Assembly (NCBI RefSeq): GCF_017874235.1
Contig: NZ_JAGGLC010000001.1
Span: 496,001-560,000 of the forward strand
DNA from: Halolamina salifodinae
GTDB lineage: Archaea > Halobacteriota > Halobacteria > Halobacteriales > Haloferacaceae
Direction: 5' to 3'
Length of the DNA: 64,000 bases
Shown: piece after piece, positions 48,773 through 56,414 of the stretch
Layout of the letters: each line of letters opens with the position of its first letter
Numbering within the stretch: position 1 is the stretch's first letter
Position numbers and translations under genes: made by a program
The notes under the pieces: model-generated
Told to the model about the DNA's origin: nothing
Databases searched by the model: none
Seen by the model: only the letters and a program-made list of their open reading frames with translations

Positions 48773-50701
48773 TCAGTTATCGTCCACGTCCACGTCGGCC
48801 TCGGCGTGGCGCTGCTGGGCGCGCTCGATGAACTCCTGGGGGAGTTCGTCGATCTCGCCGGCCTGCACGCCCCAGAGGTGAGCGTACAGCCCGTCGTTCT
48901 CGATCAGTTCGTCGTGCGTGCCGCGCTCGGCGATCTCACCGTCCTCGAGCACGAGGATCTGGTCGGCGTCCTTGATCGTCGACAGCCGGTGGGCGATGGC
49001 GAACGTCGTGCGGTCCTCGGTGAGTTTGTCGATGGAGCGCTGGATCAGCATCTCCGTCTCCGTGTCCACGTCGGAGGTCGCCTCGTCGAGGATCAGGATC
49101 TCCGGGTCCTTCAGGATCGCTCGCGCGATGGAGAGGCGCTGGCGCTGGCCACCCGAGAGTTTGACCCCGCGCTCGCCGATCTCGGTCTCGTAGCCCTCGG
49201 GGAGGTTCATGATGAACTCGTGGGCCTCGGCGGCCTTCGCGGCCTCGACGACCTGCTCGTGGTCGGCGCCGAAGGTGCCGTACTCGATGTTGTCCGCCAC
49301 CGTCCCGTAGAACATGAACGTATCCTGGGAGACGTAGCCGAGTTTCCTCCGCAGCGAGGGGATGGTCACGTCGCGGATGTCCTGCTGGTCGATCTCGATG
49401 GCTCCCTCGTTGACATCGTACATCCGCAGCAGCAGTTTGAGGACCGTCGACTTCCCGGCCCCCGTCGGGCCGACCAGCGCAAGGGTGTTGCCGCCCTCAA
49501 CCTCGAAGTTGATGTCGTCGACGATGGTCTCCTCGTCGTAGCCGAAGGAGACGTCGTCGTACTCGACGTAGCCGTCGGTGACTTCCAGCGCCTCGGCCTC
49601 GGGGTCCTCGACGATGCGCGAGGGGGTATCCATCAGGCCGAACAGGCGGGCGCTGGACGCGCGGGCCCGCTGGTACATGTTGATGATCGAGCCGAACTGT
49701 GCCATCGGCCAGATGAACCGCTGGGTGTAGAGGATGAACGTCGTGAACACACCGGCGCTCAGCGTCTCCTGACTCCCGGTGATCCACGCCGGCGCCTCGC
49801 CGAGCACCCAGAGGCCGCCGACGGTGAACGTGATGATGAAGCCGATGCCGGCGATGACGCGCAGCGCCGGGAAGAACAGGATCCGCGTCTCGATGGCGTC
49901 CCAGTTGGCGTCGTAGTACTCTTCGGAGACGTCCTCGACGCGGTCGGATTCGAAACCCTCCGTGTTGAACGTCTTGATCACCTTGATGCCACCGAGGTTG
50001 TTCTCGAGACGGCTGTTGAGGTGGCCGACCGTCTTGCGGACGGTGGCGTACTTCGGCTGGATGATGTCGATGAACTTCCAGGTGATGACGGCGATGATCG
50101 GCACCGGCAGCAGCGCGATCAGCGCCAGCCGGGGGTTGAGCCAGAGCATGATGCCGGCGATACCCAGCACCATCACCGAGAGCCGGAACAGCGAGTTCAT
50201 CCCCTCGTTGAGGAACCGTTCGAGGCGGTTCACGTCGTTCGAGAGGATGGACATCATCTCCCCGGTCTGCTTCTCGGCGAAGAAGTCCATGTTGAGCCGC
50301 TGCATCTTGTCGTACGTGTCGGTACGGATGGTGTGCTGGATCGTCTGGGCGAAGGAGTTCCAGCCGTAGTTTCTGATCCAGTGGAACGCCGACCCGCCGA
50401 AGAAGGACACGCCCAGCAGGGTGATCGCGAACCAGAACTGGGGTATCGTCTCGGTCGGGATGAACCGCTGGGGGAGCAGCGGCAGTTCGAACTGCCTGGG
50501 GCCGAAGATCGCGTCGATGGCGATCCCGAGCAGGAGTGGCGGCAGCAGGTCCAGGATCCGGGCGGCGACGCTGCCCAGGAACCCGATGCCGAAGTAGCGG
50601 GCGTTGGGCCACCCGTACTCCTCGAACAGGCGCCGCATCGGGTTATCCGTCTTCTGACGGATATCCTCGAACGGGTCGTCCTCGTCGGAGGGATGTGACA
50701 T
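48773..50701 (-). CDS. ABC exporter, fused permease and ATPase (MsbA/multidrug type)
   Basis: 642 residues. Residues about 35-345 are a six-helix exporter domain; the nucleotide-binding domain follows with Walker A GPTGAGKST, Q-loop GYVSQDTFMFYG, signature KLSGGQRQRLSIARA, Walker B ILILDEATSDVD and switch His in IAHRLSTI. Works as a homodimer in the membrane, exporting lipids or hydrophobic drugs; substrate unknown. Monocistronic. Its downstream side abuts the palindromic arrays. Confidence 0.92.
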   Translation of the reverse strand: MSHPSDEDDPFEDIRQKTDNPMRRLFEEYGWPNARYFGIGFLGSVAARILDLLPPLLLGIAIDAIFGPRQFELPLLPQRFIPTETIPQFWFAITLLGVSFFGGSAFHWIRNYGWNSFAQTIQHTIRTDTYDKMQRLNMDFFAEKQTGEMMSILSNDVNRLERFLNEGMNSLFRLSVMVLGIAGIMLWLNPRLALIALLPVPIIAVITWKFIDIIQPKYATVRKTVGHLNSRLENNLGGIKVIKTFNTEGFESDRVEDVSEEYYDANWDAIETRILFFPALRVIAGIGFIITFTVGGLWVLGEAPAWITGSQETLSAGVFTTFILYTQRFIWPMAQFGSIINMYQRARASSARLFGLMDTPSRIVEDPEAEALEVTDGYVEYDDVSFGYDEETIVDDINFEVEGGNTLALVGPTGAGKSTVLKLLLRMYDVNEGAIEIDQQDIRDVTIPSLRRKLGYVSQDTFMFYGTVADNIEYGTFGADHEQVVEAAKAAEAHEFIMNLPEGYETEIGERGVKLSGGQRQRLSIARAILKDPEILILDEATSDVDTETEMLIQRSIDKLTEDRTTFAIAHRLSTIKDADQILVLEDGEIAERGTHDELIENDGLYAHLWGVQAGEIDELPQEFIERAQQRHAEADVDVDDN

Positions 50702-50847
50702 TGTTCACCGCGACGGAACCATCCCTCAAAAGACTTTACGAATCGAAACACGCTGCCGGTCGGGTGAGCCGGCCGAAATCGCCGGTATCGTTCGACGACA
50801 GGGGGGCGACGAGTGGTTTCTGGTCGTTTGGGGTGTGAGACCGAGCC

Positions 50848-51123
50848 TCAAATCGGTCGGCTCTCGACGCTGGAATCGACGCCAGCGGCGTCGAGGTCCT
50901 CGCGAATCCTCGCGCGCAGGGGGTCCGGGACGGTGTCGCGGCCGACCGGGACGGCCGTCTCGCCATCGCCCTTGACCTTCCAGTAGAGGACGCAGTCGCT
51001 GGGTGCGTAGTACTCGATGCTGTAGCGGTCGCCGTCGCCGCGGTAGTGGACGCGGGCGGCGAACTCCTCGGCGGTCCAGCCCTCGCGGTCGGCGAGGGCG
51101 TCGACGGCCTCGTACTCGCTCAC
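50848..51123 (-). CDS. small conserved haloarchaeal protein of unknown function
   Basis: 91 residues, soluble, with no motif recognised. EYEAVDALADREGWTAEEF looks helical and YRGDGDRYSIEYYAPSDC followed by YWKVKGDGETAV beta-stranded. Composition and codon use are normal for the genome, and it sits 18 bases downstream of the DUF192 gene in the same direction, so they may be co-transcribed. Confidence 0.6.
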   Translation of the reverse strand: MSEYEAVDALADREGWTAEEFAARVHYRGDGDRYSIEYYAPSDCVLYWKVKGDGETAVPVGRDTVPDPLRARIREDLDAAGVDSSVESRPI

Positions 51124-51141
51124 GATTGGTGGTGGGGCCCC

Positions 51142-51651
51142 TCAGTCGTCGGTGTTTCGGTGTTCCTCGGGGATCTGGACCTGATCGCCGACTTCGATCC
51201 CGTGCTCGACGGTGTACTCGTAGGGGAGTTCGACGACGTACTTCCCGTACCCCTCGTAGGTGGGGCTCTCTTCGCCCTCCGGCGGGACCTCGGCGTGGTG
51301 GATAGTCGTGATGGTGCCGTTCTCGGCGACGAACACCATGTCGATGGGGAAGTCCATGTCCCGCATCACGTAGCCGTGTTCGCCCTCGCGCGGGTGGACG
51401 AACAGCATCCCCCCGTCCTCGTCGAGGGATTCGGTGTTGCTCAGTCCGGTGTAGCGCTCGTCCCACGTGTCCGAGACGTTGGCCTGCACGACGGCGAGTT
51501 GGTCGCCGGTCTCGGCGTCGGAGAACGTCACCGTCGCGCGTTCGGCACCGCCGCCGTCGTAGATGGCGGGGAACGGGCTGGCGCCGGTGACGACGACGGT
51601 GGCGCCGACGAGGAGGACGACTACTGCGAGGGCGAGACGGCGGTCGATCAC
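51142..51651 (-). CDS. DUF192 family exported protein
   Basis: 169 residues. An N-terminal hydrophobic segment (about 5-25) anchors or exports it. The DUF192 core includes TWDERYTGLSNTESLDEDGGM, MLFVHPREGEHGYVMRDMDF and IDMVFVAENGTITTIHHAE, then the closing YVVELPYEYTVEHGIEVGDQV. Function of the family is unknown. Confidence 0.88.
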   Translation of the reverse strand: MIDRRLALAVVVLLVGATVVVTGASPFPAIYDGGGAERATVTFSDAETGDQLAVVQANVSDTWDERYTGLSNTESLDEDGGMLFVHPREGEHGYVMRDMDFPIDMVFVAENGTITTIHHAEVPPEGEESPTYEGYGKYVVELPYEYTVEHGIEVGDQVQIPEEHRNTDD

Positions 51652-51735
51652 GGCTGTAGCGAAGGGCTACGGGGTGCTAAGGGTTGCGACGGATTGCGTA
51701 ATCGTTATTCGCGCGGGTCGCCGTATTCGGGGCAC

Positions 51736-51809
51736 GGGCTCGTGGTCTAGTTGGCTATGACGTCTCCTTTACATGGAGAAGACCGGTGGTTCAAATCCGC
51801 CCGAGCCCA
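51736..51809 (+). tRNA. tRNA-Val (anticodon TAC)
   Basis: 74 nt without encoded CCA. Acceptor GGGCTCG pairs with CGAGCCC, discriminator A. Anticodon arm TCTCC-TTTACAT-GGAGA gives TAC, and the T-arm is CGGTGGTTCAAATCCGCC-like. No intron. The 3' 23 bases are repeated downstream. Confidence 0.93.
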
Positions 51810-51933
51810 CTTCTGACGCCGCAACTGTGAGGAGCGAAGCGACGAGCCTGCGGCGTCTGCGTGGCGTCGAAGGATTCTGAACCCAGAGGACGAGCGCAGC
51901 GAGTCCTCGCGGTTCAAATCCGCCCGAGCCCAC
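51788..51933 (+). repeat. tRNA-Val 3'-end direct repeat
   Basis: The tRNA-Val tail (GGTTCAAATCCGCC through CGAGCCCAC, 51788-51810) recurs exactly at 51911-51933, 123 bases on. Just before the second copy is a hairpin, GAGGAC-GAGCGCAGCGA-GTCCTC (about 51888-51908). The intervening DNA has GAGCGAAGCGACGAG-type motifs. It looks like an attachment-site remnant or serial insertion at the tRNA 3' end. Confidence 0.75.
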
Positions 51934-52049
51934 AGTTCGAACCCCCACCAACCCAAAATCTGCGCTCTAACGCCCCGAACCGGTCGGGTTCCTAACGGAA
52001 CGTCCAACAGACCTTTTCGTGGCCGGGGTCTCTCCGCGGACAGACACAC

Positions 52050-52607
52050 ATGCAGGGGAAACACATCGCGATCGCGGCCGCCGTGCTCGTGGTCGTCGTG
52101 GGTGGGATCGCCGGCGCGCTGGTCACCGGGTTCGGCCCGGCGCCGGGCGGCGACGGCGGGGGACTCGGCGGCGACAGTACGGCGACGGCAACGCCGTACG
52201 AGAACACCGTCGTCGTCGACTCGACCGGGACTGAATCGGGCGGAGGTGGCGACGGCACCGCGACTGCCTCCCAGCCGGACCCGTTCGCGTTCGTGATCGA
52301 GAACATCAGCGAGTGCGGGGACACCTGTCGCGTCGTGGACGCGTCAATCGTGAACCAGCAGGACTCCGCTGCGACGGGCGTGACCGTGCGCTCGGAGATC
52401 TACACCGGCGGCGACAAGATCTGGGAGGGGAGCTCCGACGTGGGCACCCTCGAGTCGGGCGAGAGCTACAGCGACACCAAGCGCGTCGATCTCAGCTACG
52501 GCGAGGCGTACAAGGTTCAGCAGAACGACGGCAAGATCCTGATCAAGACGTACGTGGTGACCGACGGCGCGACGTACGTGTTCAAAGACGAGCGGGACGT
52601 CAGCTAA
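52050..52607 (+). CDS. exported, membrane-anchored protein of unknown function
   Basis: 185 residues with an N-terminal signal anchor (IAIAAAVLVVVVGGIAGALVTG), a Gly/Thr/Ser-rich linker, then a beta-type domain starting FAFVIENISECGDTCRVVDASIVNQQ with a Cys pair. The domain resembles FxLYD/CARDB-like immunoglobulin-fold modules (DVGTLESGESYSDTKRVDLS). No enzymatic motif. Confidence 0.7.
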   Translation: MQGKHIAIAAAVLVVVVGGIAGALVTGFGPAPGGDGGGLGGDSTATATPYENTVVVDSTGTESGGGGDGTATASQPDPFAFVIENISECGDTCRVVDASIVNQQDSAATGVTVRSEIYTGGDKIWEGSSDVGTLESGESYSDTKRVDLSYGEAYKVQQNDGKILIKTYVVTDGATYVFKDERDVS

Positions 52608-52624
52608 TCGTCGCCGGGTCGCGG

Positions 52625-52629
52625 TTTTT
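52625..52629 (+). terminator. short T-run after the exported-protein gene
   Basis: GCGGTTTTTCG, 18 bases past the stop codon, a plausible archaeal terminator before the tRNA-Phe gene. Confidence 0.35.
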
Positions 52630-52668
52630 CGAAATCCTTAATGCCGGATCGGCCATCGTTTCGCTTGC

Positions 52669-52742
52669 GCCGCCTTAGCTCAGATTGGGAGAGCACTCGA
52701 CTGAAGATCGAGCTGTCCCCCGTTCAAATCGGGGAGGCGGCA
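52669..52742 (+). tRNA. tRNA-Phe (anticodon GAA)
   Basis: 74 nt. Acceptor GCCGCCT pairs with AGGCGGC, discriminator A. D-arm GCTCAGATTGGGAGAGC, anticodon arm CTCGA-CTGAAGA-TCGAG giving GAA, and T-arm CCCCCGTTCAAATCGGGG. No encoded CCA, no intron. Parts of it recur downstream. Confidence 0.95.
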
Positions 52743-53048
52743 TTTTCCTGCGAACTCGTGAGGGAGCGACGCGACCGAACCGTGAGCAGTGAAAAATGCT
52801 CTCGAGCCGATTTGAGCACGGAAGTCGCGCACAGCGAAGCGAGCACGTCTTCCGGCGTTCAAATCGGGGAGGCGGCATAGCTTTTTCACACGAATCGCAT
52901 TCGAGAGTTTCGACTGAAGATCGAGCTGTCCCCCTCCCCGCGAGCGAAGCGAGTGGGGGCACGGAAGACGAGCATCGCGAGTCTTCCGGTGGTTCAAATC
53001 GGGGAGGCGGCATTTTCCTGCGAACTCGTGAGGGAGCGACGCGACCGA
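52722..53048 (+). repeat. tRNA-Phe tail repeats with a 270-bp spaced direct repeat
   Basis: A 57-base block comprising the tRNA-Phe 3' end (GTTCAAATCGGGGAGG..) plus the following CATTTTCCTGCGAACTCG... sequence occurs at 52722-52778 and exactly again at 52992-53048, 270 bases apart. Another 21-base tail copy is at 52857-52877, and a 23-base copy of the anticodon arm (52698-52720) is at 52911-52933. Each extra tail is preceded by a hairpin (GGAAGTC..GTCTTCC-like at 52820, GGAAGAC..GTCTTCC at 52963). No gene lies within. Confidence 0.8.
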
Positions 53049-53176
53049 GCGTACCAATCGCCCCGCCGTCCCACCCCCGAACGTACAGCGCCCGTTTGAG
53101 TCTCCCGAGGCTCTTTCACCACGCCGACAGATTGTTGCGATAGCGCCAGATCCGTCGACGGCGCGGTTCCACGACG

Positions 53177-54040
53177 ATGACCGCCTCCATCCCGACCACG
53201 ACCGTCAGCATCGACGAGAACCGACAGCTCACGTACACCGAATACGGCGACGCCGGCGGCACGCCCGTCCTGTTCCTCCACGGGGCGCCCGGGTCGCGCC
53301 GACTCGGAACGCTGTTCGACACGGCCGCCCGCGAGCACGGGATCCGGCTGCTCGCGCCGGACAGACCCGGCTACGGCCAGTCACTACCGTGGCCGGATCG
53401 CTCGATCAGCGACGCCGGAACGTTCCTCACAGCCGTCCTCGACGACGCCGGCGTCGAGACGGCCGGCCTCGTCGCGTTCTCCGGCGGGAGCGCCCACGCG
53501 CTCGCGGCCGCGGCGGCCCACCCGGACCGGATCGACCGCCTCGACGTCGTCGCCGGGGCGACGCCGCCGAGCGTCAGCGCGGCGACGCCGACGCCCCAGC
53601 GCGTGCTCTCGGGGCTGGCGAAGCGGGCACCGAGAGGGCTCGGGGCGCTGCTCCGCGGGCAGGCGTTCCTCGCCGACCGCCTCGATCCGTCGTTCGTCGT
53701 CGCCCAGTACACCGACGATGCCGACTCGGTGCCGGAGGCGGTGCAGTCGGTCGTGAAAGCCGACTTCCTCGAAGCGTTCGCCGAATCCCGTTCGGGAGCA
53801 GTGACAGAGTTCCGGAACACGGCCAGCGAGTGGGATATCGCGTTCGAGGCCATCGACGCCGAAGTCTGCCTCTGGCACGGCGAGCGCGACACCAACGTCC
53901 CGATTGCGGGGGCCCGGGAACTGAAAGCACAGATCCCGGGGGCTGAACTCCGGGTGTTCGACGACGCCGACCACCTCCAGACACTGCGGCGTGCGACGCC
54001 CGACGCACTGGCGGCACAGGGGCGGAGAACTACTGACTGA
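53177..54040 (+). CDS. alpha/beta-fold hydrolase
   Basis: 287 residues. N-terminal VSIDENRQLTYTEYGDAGG, oxyanion HGAPGSRR, then LAPDRPGYGQS, nucleophile elbow AFSGGSAHA (Ser in GGSAH), acid GERDTNVPI and a terminal DDADHLQTLR with the His. Such proteins are esterase/lipase-like; substrate unknown. Ends 22 bases before the convergent phosphoribosyltransferase gene. Confidence 0.85.
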   Translation: MTASIPTTTVSIDENRQLTYTEYGDAGGTPVLFLHGAPGSRRLGTLFDTAAREHGIRLLAPDRPGYGQSLPWPDRSISDAGTFLTAVLDDAGVETAGLVAFSGGSAHALAAAAAHPDRIDRLDVVAGATPPSVSAATPTPQRVLSGLAKRAPRGLGALLRGQAFLADRLDPSFVVAQYTDDADSVPEAVQSVVKADFLEAFAESRSGAVTEFRNTASEWDIAFEAIDAEVCLWHGERDTNVPIAGARELKAQIPGAELRVFDDADHLQTLRRATPDALAAQGRRTTD

Positions 54041-54061
54041 GACGGCCGCTGGCCGATCGGG

Positions 54062-54658
54062 CTACTGCTCCCGCTCCGGCGTCCCGAGTTCGTGCCACGG
54101 CCGAATGGTGTGCACGCCGTACTCCTCGTCCAGTTCCAGCGGCACCTCGTTCTCCTCAGCGTCACCGGAAGCGGACGCTTCCGGTTGGCCCGCGGGAGCG
54201 GCGCTCCCGCGAACGTCGAGGACGGCGATGCCCACCACGTCGGCGCCCGCACGCTCCAGCAGATCCAGCGCCGTCGTCATCTGGGAGGCCGTCTCCATCC
54301 AGTCGTCGACCAGCAGCGTGCGGGCGCCGTCGTCGACCATCCGGGTGTCCAGTTCGAGGGTCTTCTCCTCGCCGGTGTAGTCGACTAGCGAGTCGCTGAT
54401 CCGGTGTTCCTCGGCGATAGGGAGCTTCCCGCCCTTCCGGACCGAGACGAAGCCGGCGTCGAGTTCCCACGCCAGTACGGCGCCCGGGACGAAGCCGATA
54501 GCGTCGATGCCCGCCACCTGATCCACCTCGTCGGCGTCGTAGGGGTCCAGCACGTCCTCGCAGAACGCCGCGAACGCATCGGCGTCGGCGAACAGCGCCG
54601 GGACGTTGTACCGGTAGCCCGCGCTCTGGATCAGGTCGCGGTACTCGTCCCACTCCAT
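54062..54658 (-). CDS. purine phosphoribosyltransferase-like protein
   Basis: 198 residues from ATG 54658. The PRPP-binding motif TLLVDDWMETASQM is clear, preceded by a type-I PRTase arrangement (VAGIDAIGFVPGAVLAWEL, FVSVRKGGKLP) as in adenine or hypoxanthine-guanine PRTases. Residues about 148-165 (SAAPAGQPEASASGDA) come from an in-frame two-hairpin palindromic element just after the LDVRG strand, in a position where homologues have a short loop. Salvage of a purine base is the likely role. Confidence 0.8.
   Translation of the reverse strand: MEWDEYRDLIQSAGYRYNVPALFADADAFAAFCEDVLDPYDADEVDQVAGIDAIGFVPGAVLAWELDAGFVSVRKGGKLPIAEEHRISDSLVDYTGEEKTLELDTRMVDDGARTLLVDDWMETASQMTTALDLLERAGADVVGIAVLDVRGSAAPAGQPEASASGDAEENEVPLELDEEYGVHTIRPWHELGTPEREQ
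54164..54217. repeat. two-hairpin palindromic element inside the phosphoribosyltransferase gene
   Basis: Hairpin 54164-54185 (arms ACCGGAAGC / GCTTCCGGT), linker TGGCC, hairpin 54191-54211 (arms CGCGGGAGC / GCTCCCGCG), then AACGTC. 54 nt, 18 codons. Linkers match the 48-kb array. Confidence 0.8.
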
Positions 54659-54737
54659 AGCCGCGCTTGGGCGCTCCACACCAAATGTCTGCCCGTCGCG
54701 GCGAAGCTTCTTGCCCCGCCGCGCCGAACCGCCGCCG

Positions 54738-55145
54738 ATGACCGACCCTGACGCCGACGCCTCGGACTGGTCCACTGGCCGCGCCGTCATGGGCCTGTTC
54801 TACGTCGTCGCCGGCGTAAGCCACTTCTTCGCGCCGCGGGCGTTCAAGCGCGTCGTCCCGCCGCAACTCCCCCGGCCGCGGGCGCTGGTCTACCTCTCCG
54901 GCATCGCCGAAATCGTTCTCGGCATCGGCGTGCTGTTCGAGCGGACCCGCCGCGTCTCGGCGTGGGGCCTCGTCGCGCTCCTGATTGCGGTGTTCCCGGC
55001 GAACGTGTACATGGCGACCGACGACGTGGCCGCCGATCTCGTCCCCGAGCGGTTCGCCGACACCGCCCGGGTCGCGGCGTGGGTGAGGCTCCCGCTGCAG
55101 GCCGTGCTGGTGGGCTGGGCGTGGCTCTACACCCGGGCTCGGTAG
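54738..55145 (+). CDS. DoxX-like membrane protein
   Basis: 135 residues, four membrane segments: AVMGLFYVVAGVSHFFAP, ALVYLSGIAEIVLGIGVLF, AWGLVALLIAVFPANVYMA and LPLQAVLVGWAWLY. The GVSHF and SGIAEIxLGIG patterns are typical of DoxX family. Possible oxidoreductase partner; function unclear. Divergent from the phosphoribosyltransferase gene. Confidence 0.85.
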   Translation: MTDPDADASDWSTGRAVMGLFYVVAGVSHFFAPRAFKRVVPPQLPRPRALVYLSGIAEIVLGIGVLFERTRRVSAWGLVALLIAVFPANVYMATDDVAADLVPERFADTARVAAWVRLPLQAVLVGWAWLYTRAR

Positions 55146-55175
55146 CTCTTTGTCGCCGCCGGGACACGCCCGACC

Positions 55176-55952
55176 ATGCCCGAGTACGGCCCGTTCCGCC
55201 ACCTGAGTCTCGCCGTCGACGACGGCCTCGCCACGCTGACCATCGACCGCCCGGAGACCCACAACGCGCTGAACGCCGCCGCGATGTGCGACCTCGACCG
55301 GGCGTTCACCGAGATCGAGGCCGACGACGCCGTCGAGGCGGTGGTGATCGAGGGTGCCGGCGACGAGGCGTTCTCCGCCGGCGCGGATCTGGAAGAGTAC
55401 GCCGGCCCCACAGAGGCCCACGAGCGCATCGAGAAGGAGCGCCAGCACGAGCGATTTCGCGCGCCACACGACTGCTCGGTGCCCGTGATCGCGAAGATCG
55501 ACGGCTACTGCATCGGCGGCGGTCTCGTCCTCGCGCTGCACTGCGACCTCCGGATCGCAAGCGAGCGCTCGACGTTCGGGCTCCCGACCGCCGCAGTGGG
55601 GCTGCTGCCCACCGGCGGCGCGACCCGGCGGCTGGTCGATGCTGTCGGGGAGTCGGTCGCGAAAGAACTGGTGTTCACTGCGGAACGGATCGACGCCGAC
55701 CGGGCCCGGGAGGTGGGGTTAGTGACCGACGCCGTCCCGGCGGCCACGCTCGACGGGCGCGTGGACGATCTGGCGGCGTCGATGCGCGACGTGGGTCGTG
55801 AGGCGCTGGGGCGCGCGAAGCGGTCGATCAACGCCGCCGTCGCGGCGCCGGACCCCGCTGCCGCGCGGGAGCACGAAGCGTCGCTCTGGTGGGCGCAGTT
55901 CGAAAGCTCCGAGCGACGGGAGCGCGTCGAGTCGTTCCTCGACGGGTCTTAG
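55176..55952 (+). CDS. enoyl-CoA hydratase/isomerase family protein
   Basis: 258 residues of the crotonase fold. ATLTIDRPETHNALNAAAM, GAGDEAFSAGADLEEYAGP (oxyanion loop) and DGYCIGGGLVLALHCDLRIA with the second oxyanion residues are present, then FGLPTAAVGLLPTGGATRRL. Likely fatty-acid or amino-acid catabolism. The two usual Glu positions cannot be assigned with certainty, so reaction type is open. Confidence 0.88.
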   Translation: MPEYGPFRHLSLAVDDGLATLTIDRPETHNALNAAAMCDLDRAFTEIEADDAVEAVVIEGAGDEAFSAGADLEEYAGPTEAHERIEKERQHERFRAPHDCSVPVIAKIDGYCIGGGLVLALHCDLRIASERSTFGLPTAAVGLLPTGGATRRLVDAVGESVAKELVFTAERIDADRAREVGLVTDAVPAATLDGRVDDLAASMRDVGREALGRAKRSINAAVAAPDPAAAREHEASLWWAQFESSERRERVESFLDGS

Positions 55953-56203
55953 GTCTCGTCCTCGACCGCCTCTTCCTCGGACTCGTCTGCTTCGGTGGCT
56001 TCCTCAGTGGCCTCTTCGTCGGCATCCTCGCCCTCAGCCTCCCCCGATGCGACGGGGCCGACGCCGCCGACAACCGTCTCGCCAGGGCTGTCGTCCTCGT
56101 AGTCGGGCGTGTTGGCCATCAGGTAGAGTACGGGCACGATGATGAGGGCGAGAAACGCGATCCCGCCGATATAGGTGAGTATGGGGTCGACCATACTCCC
56201 CAT
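55949..56203 (-). CDS. small membrane protein with a long acidic tail
   Basis: 84 residues; one strong membrane segment (ILTYIGGIAFLALIIVPVLYLMA) followed by a Glu/Asp/Ala-rich tail. Start could be the ATG at 56203 or 56194. Stop overlaps that of the convergent hydratase gene by 4 bases. Function unknown. Confidence 0.6.
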   Translation of the reverse strand: MGSMVDPILTYIGGIAFLALIIVPVLYLMANTPDYEDDSPGETVVGGVGPVASGEAEGEDADEEATEEATEADESEEEAVEDET

Positions 56204-56235
56204 ATTTCCCGGGGGGACTGTATGTGCTACGGCTT

Positions 56236-56355
56236 GCGTCGGCCTCGGCCGGTAGTGTCAGCGGCCGAGTGCGACGGCCTCGGCCGGTAGTGTCAGCGGC
56301 CGAGTGCGTCGGCCTCGGCCGGTAGCGTCAGCGGCCGAGTGCGACGGCCTCGGCC
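56236..56355. repeat. 35-bp tandem repeat upstream of nucS
   Basis: Three complete units and a partial fourth begin at 56236, 56271, 56306 and 56341. Each carries GCG(T/A)CGGCCTCGGCC and GGTAGTGTCAGCGGCCGA. Units alternate T/A at the fourth base. Nested palindromes (CGGCC...GGCCG) lie in every unit. It sits 60-180 bases before the nucS start. Confidence 0.85.
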
Positions 56356-56414
56356 ATCCGCGCACCTCCCCCCGAGACCGTCGGCCATTTGTCCGTCGGC
56401 GGCCAACGACGGGT

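Noticed and set aside
48764..50698. A long plus-strand ORF opposite the ABC exporter
   Set aside because: Mirror frame of a secure gene, with no family features.
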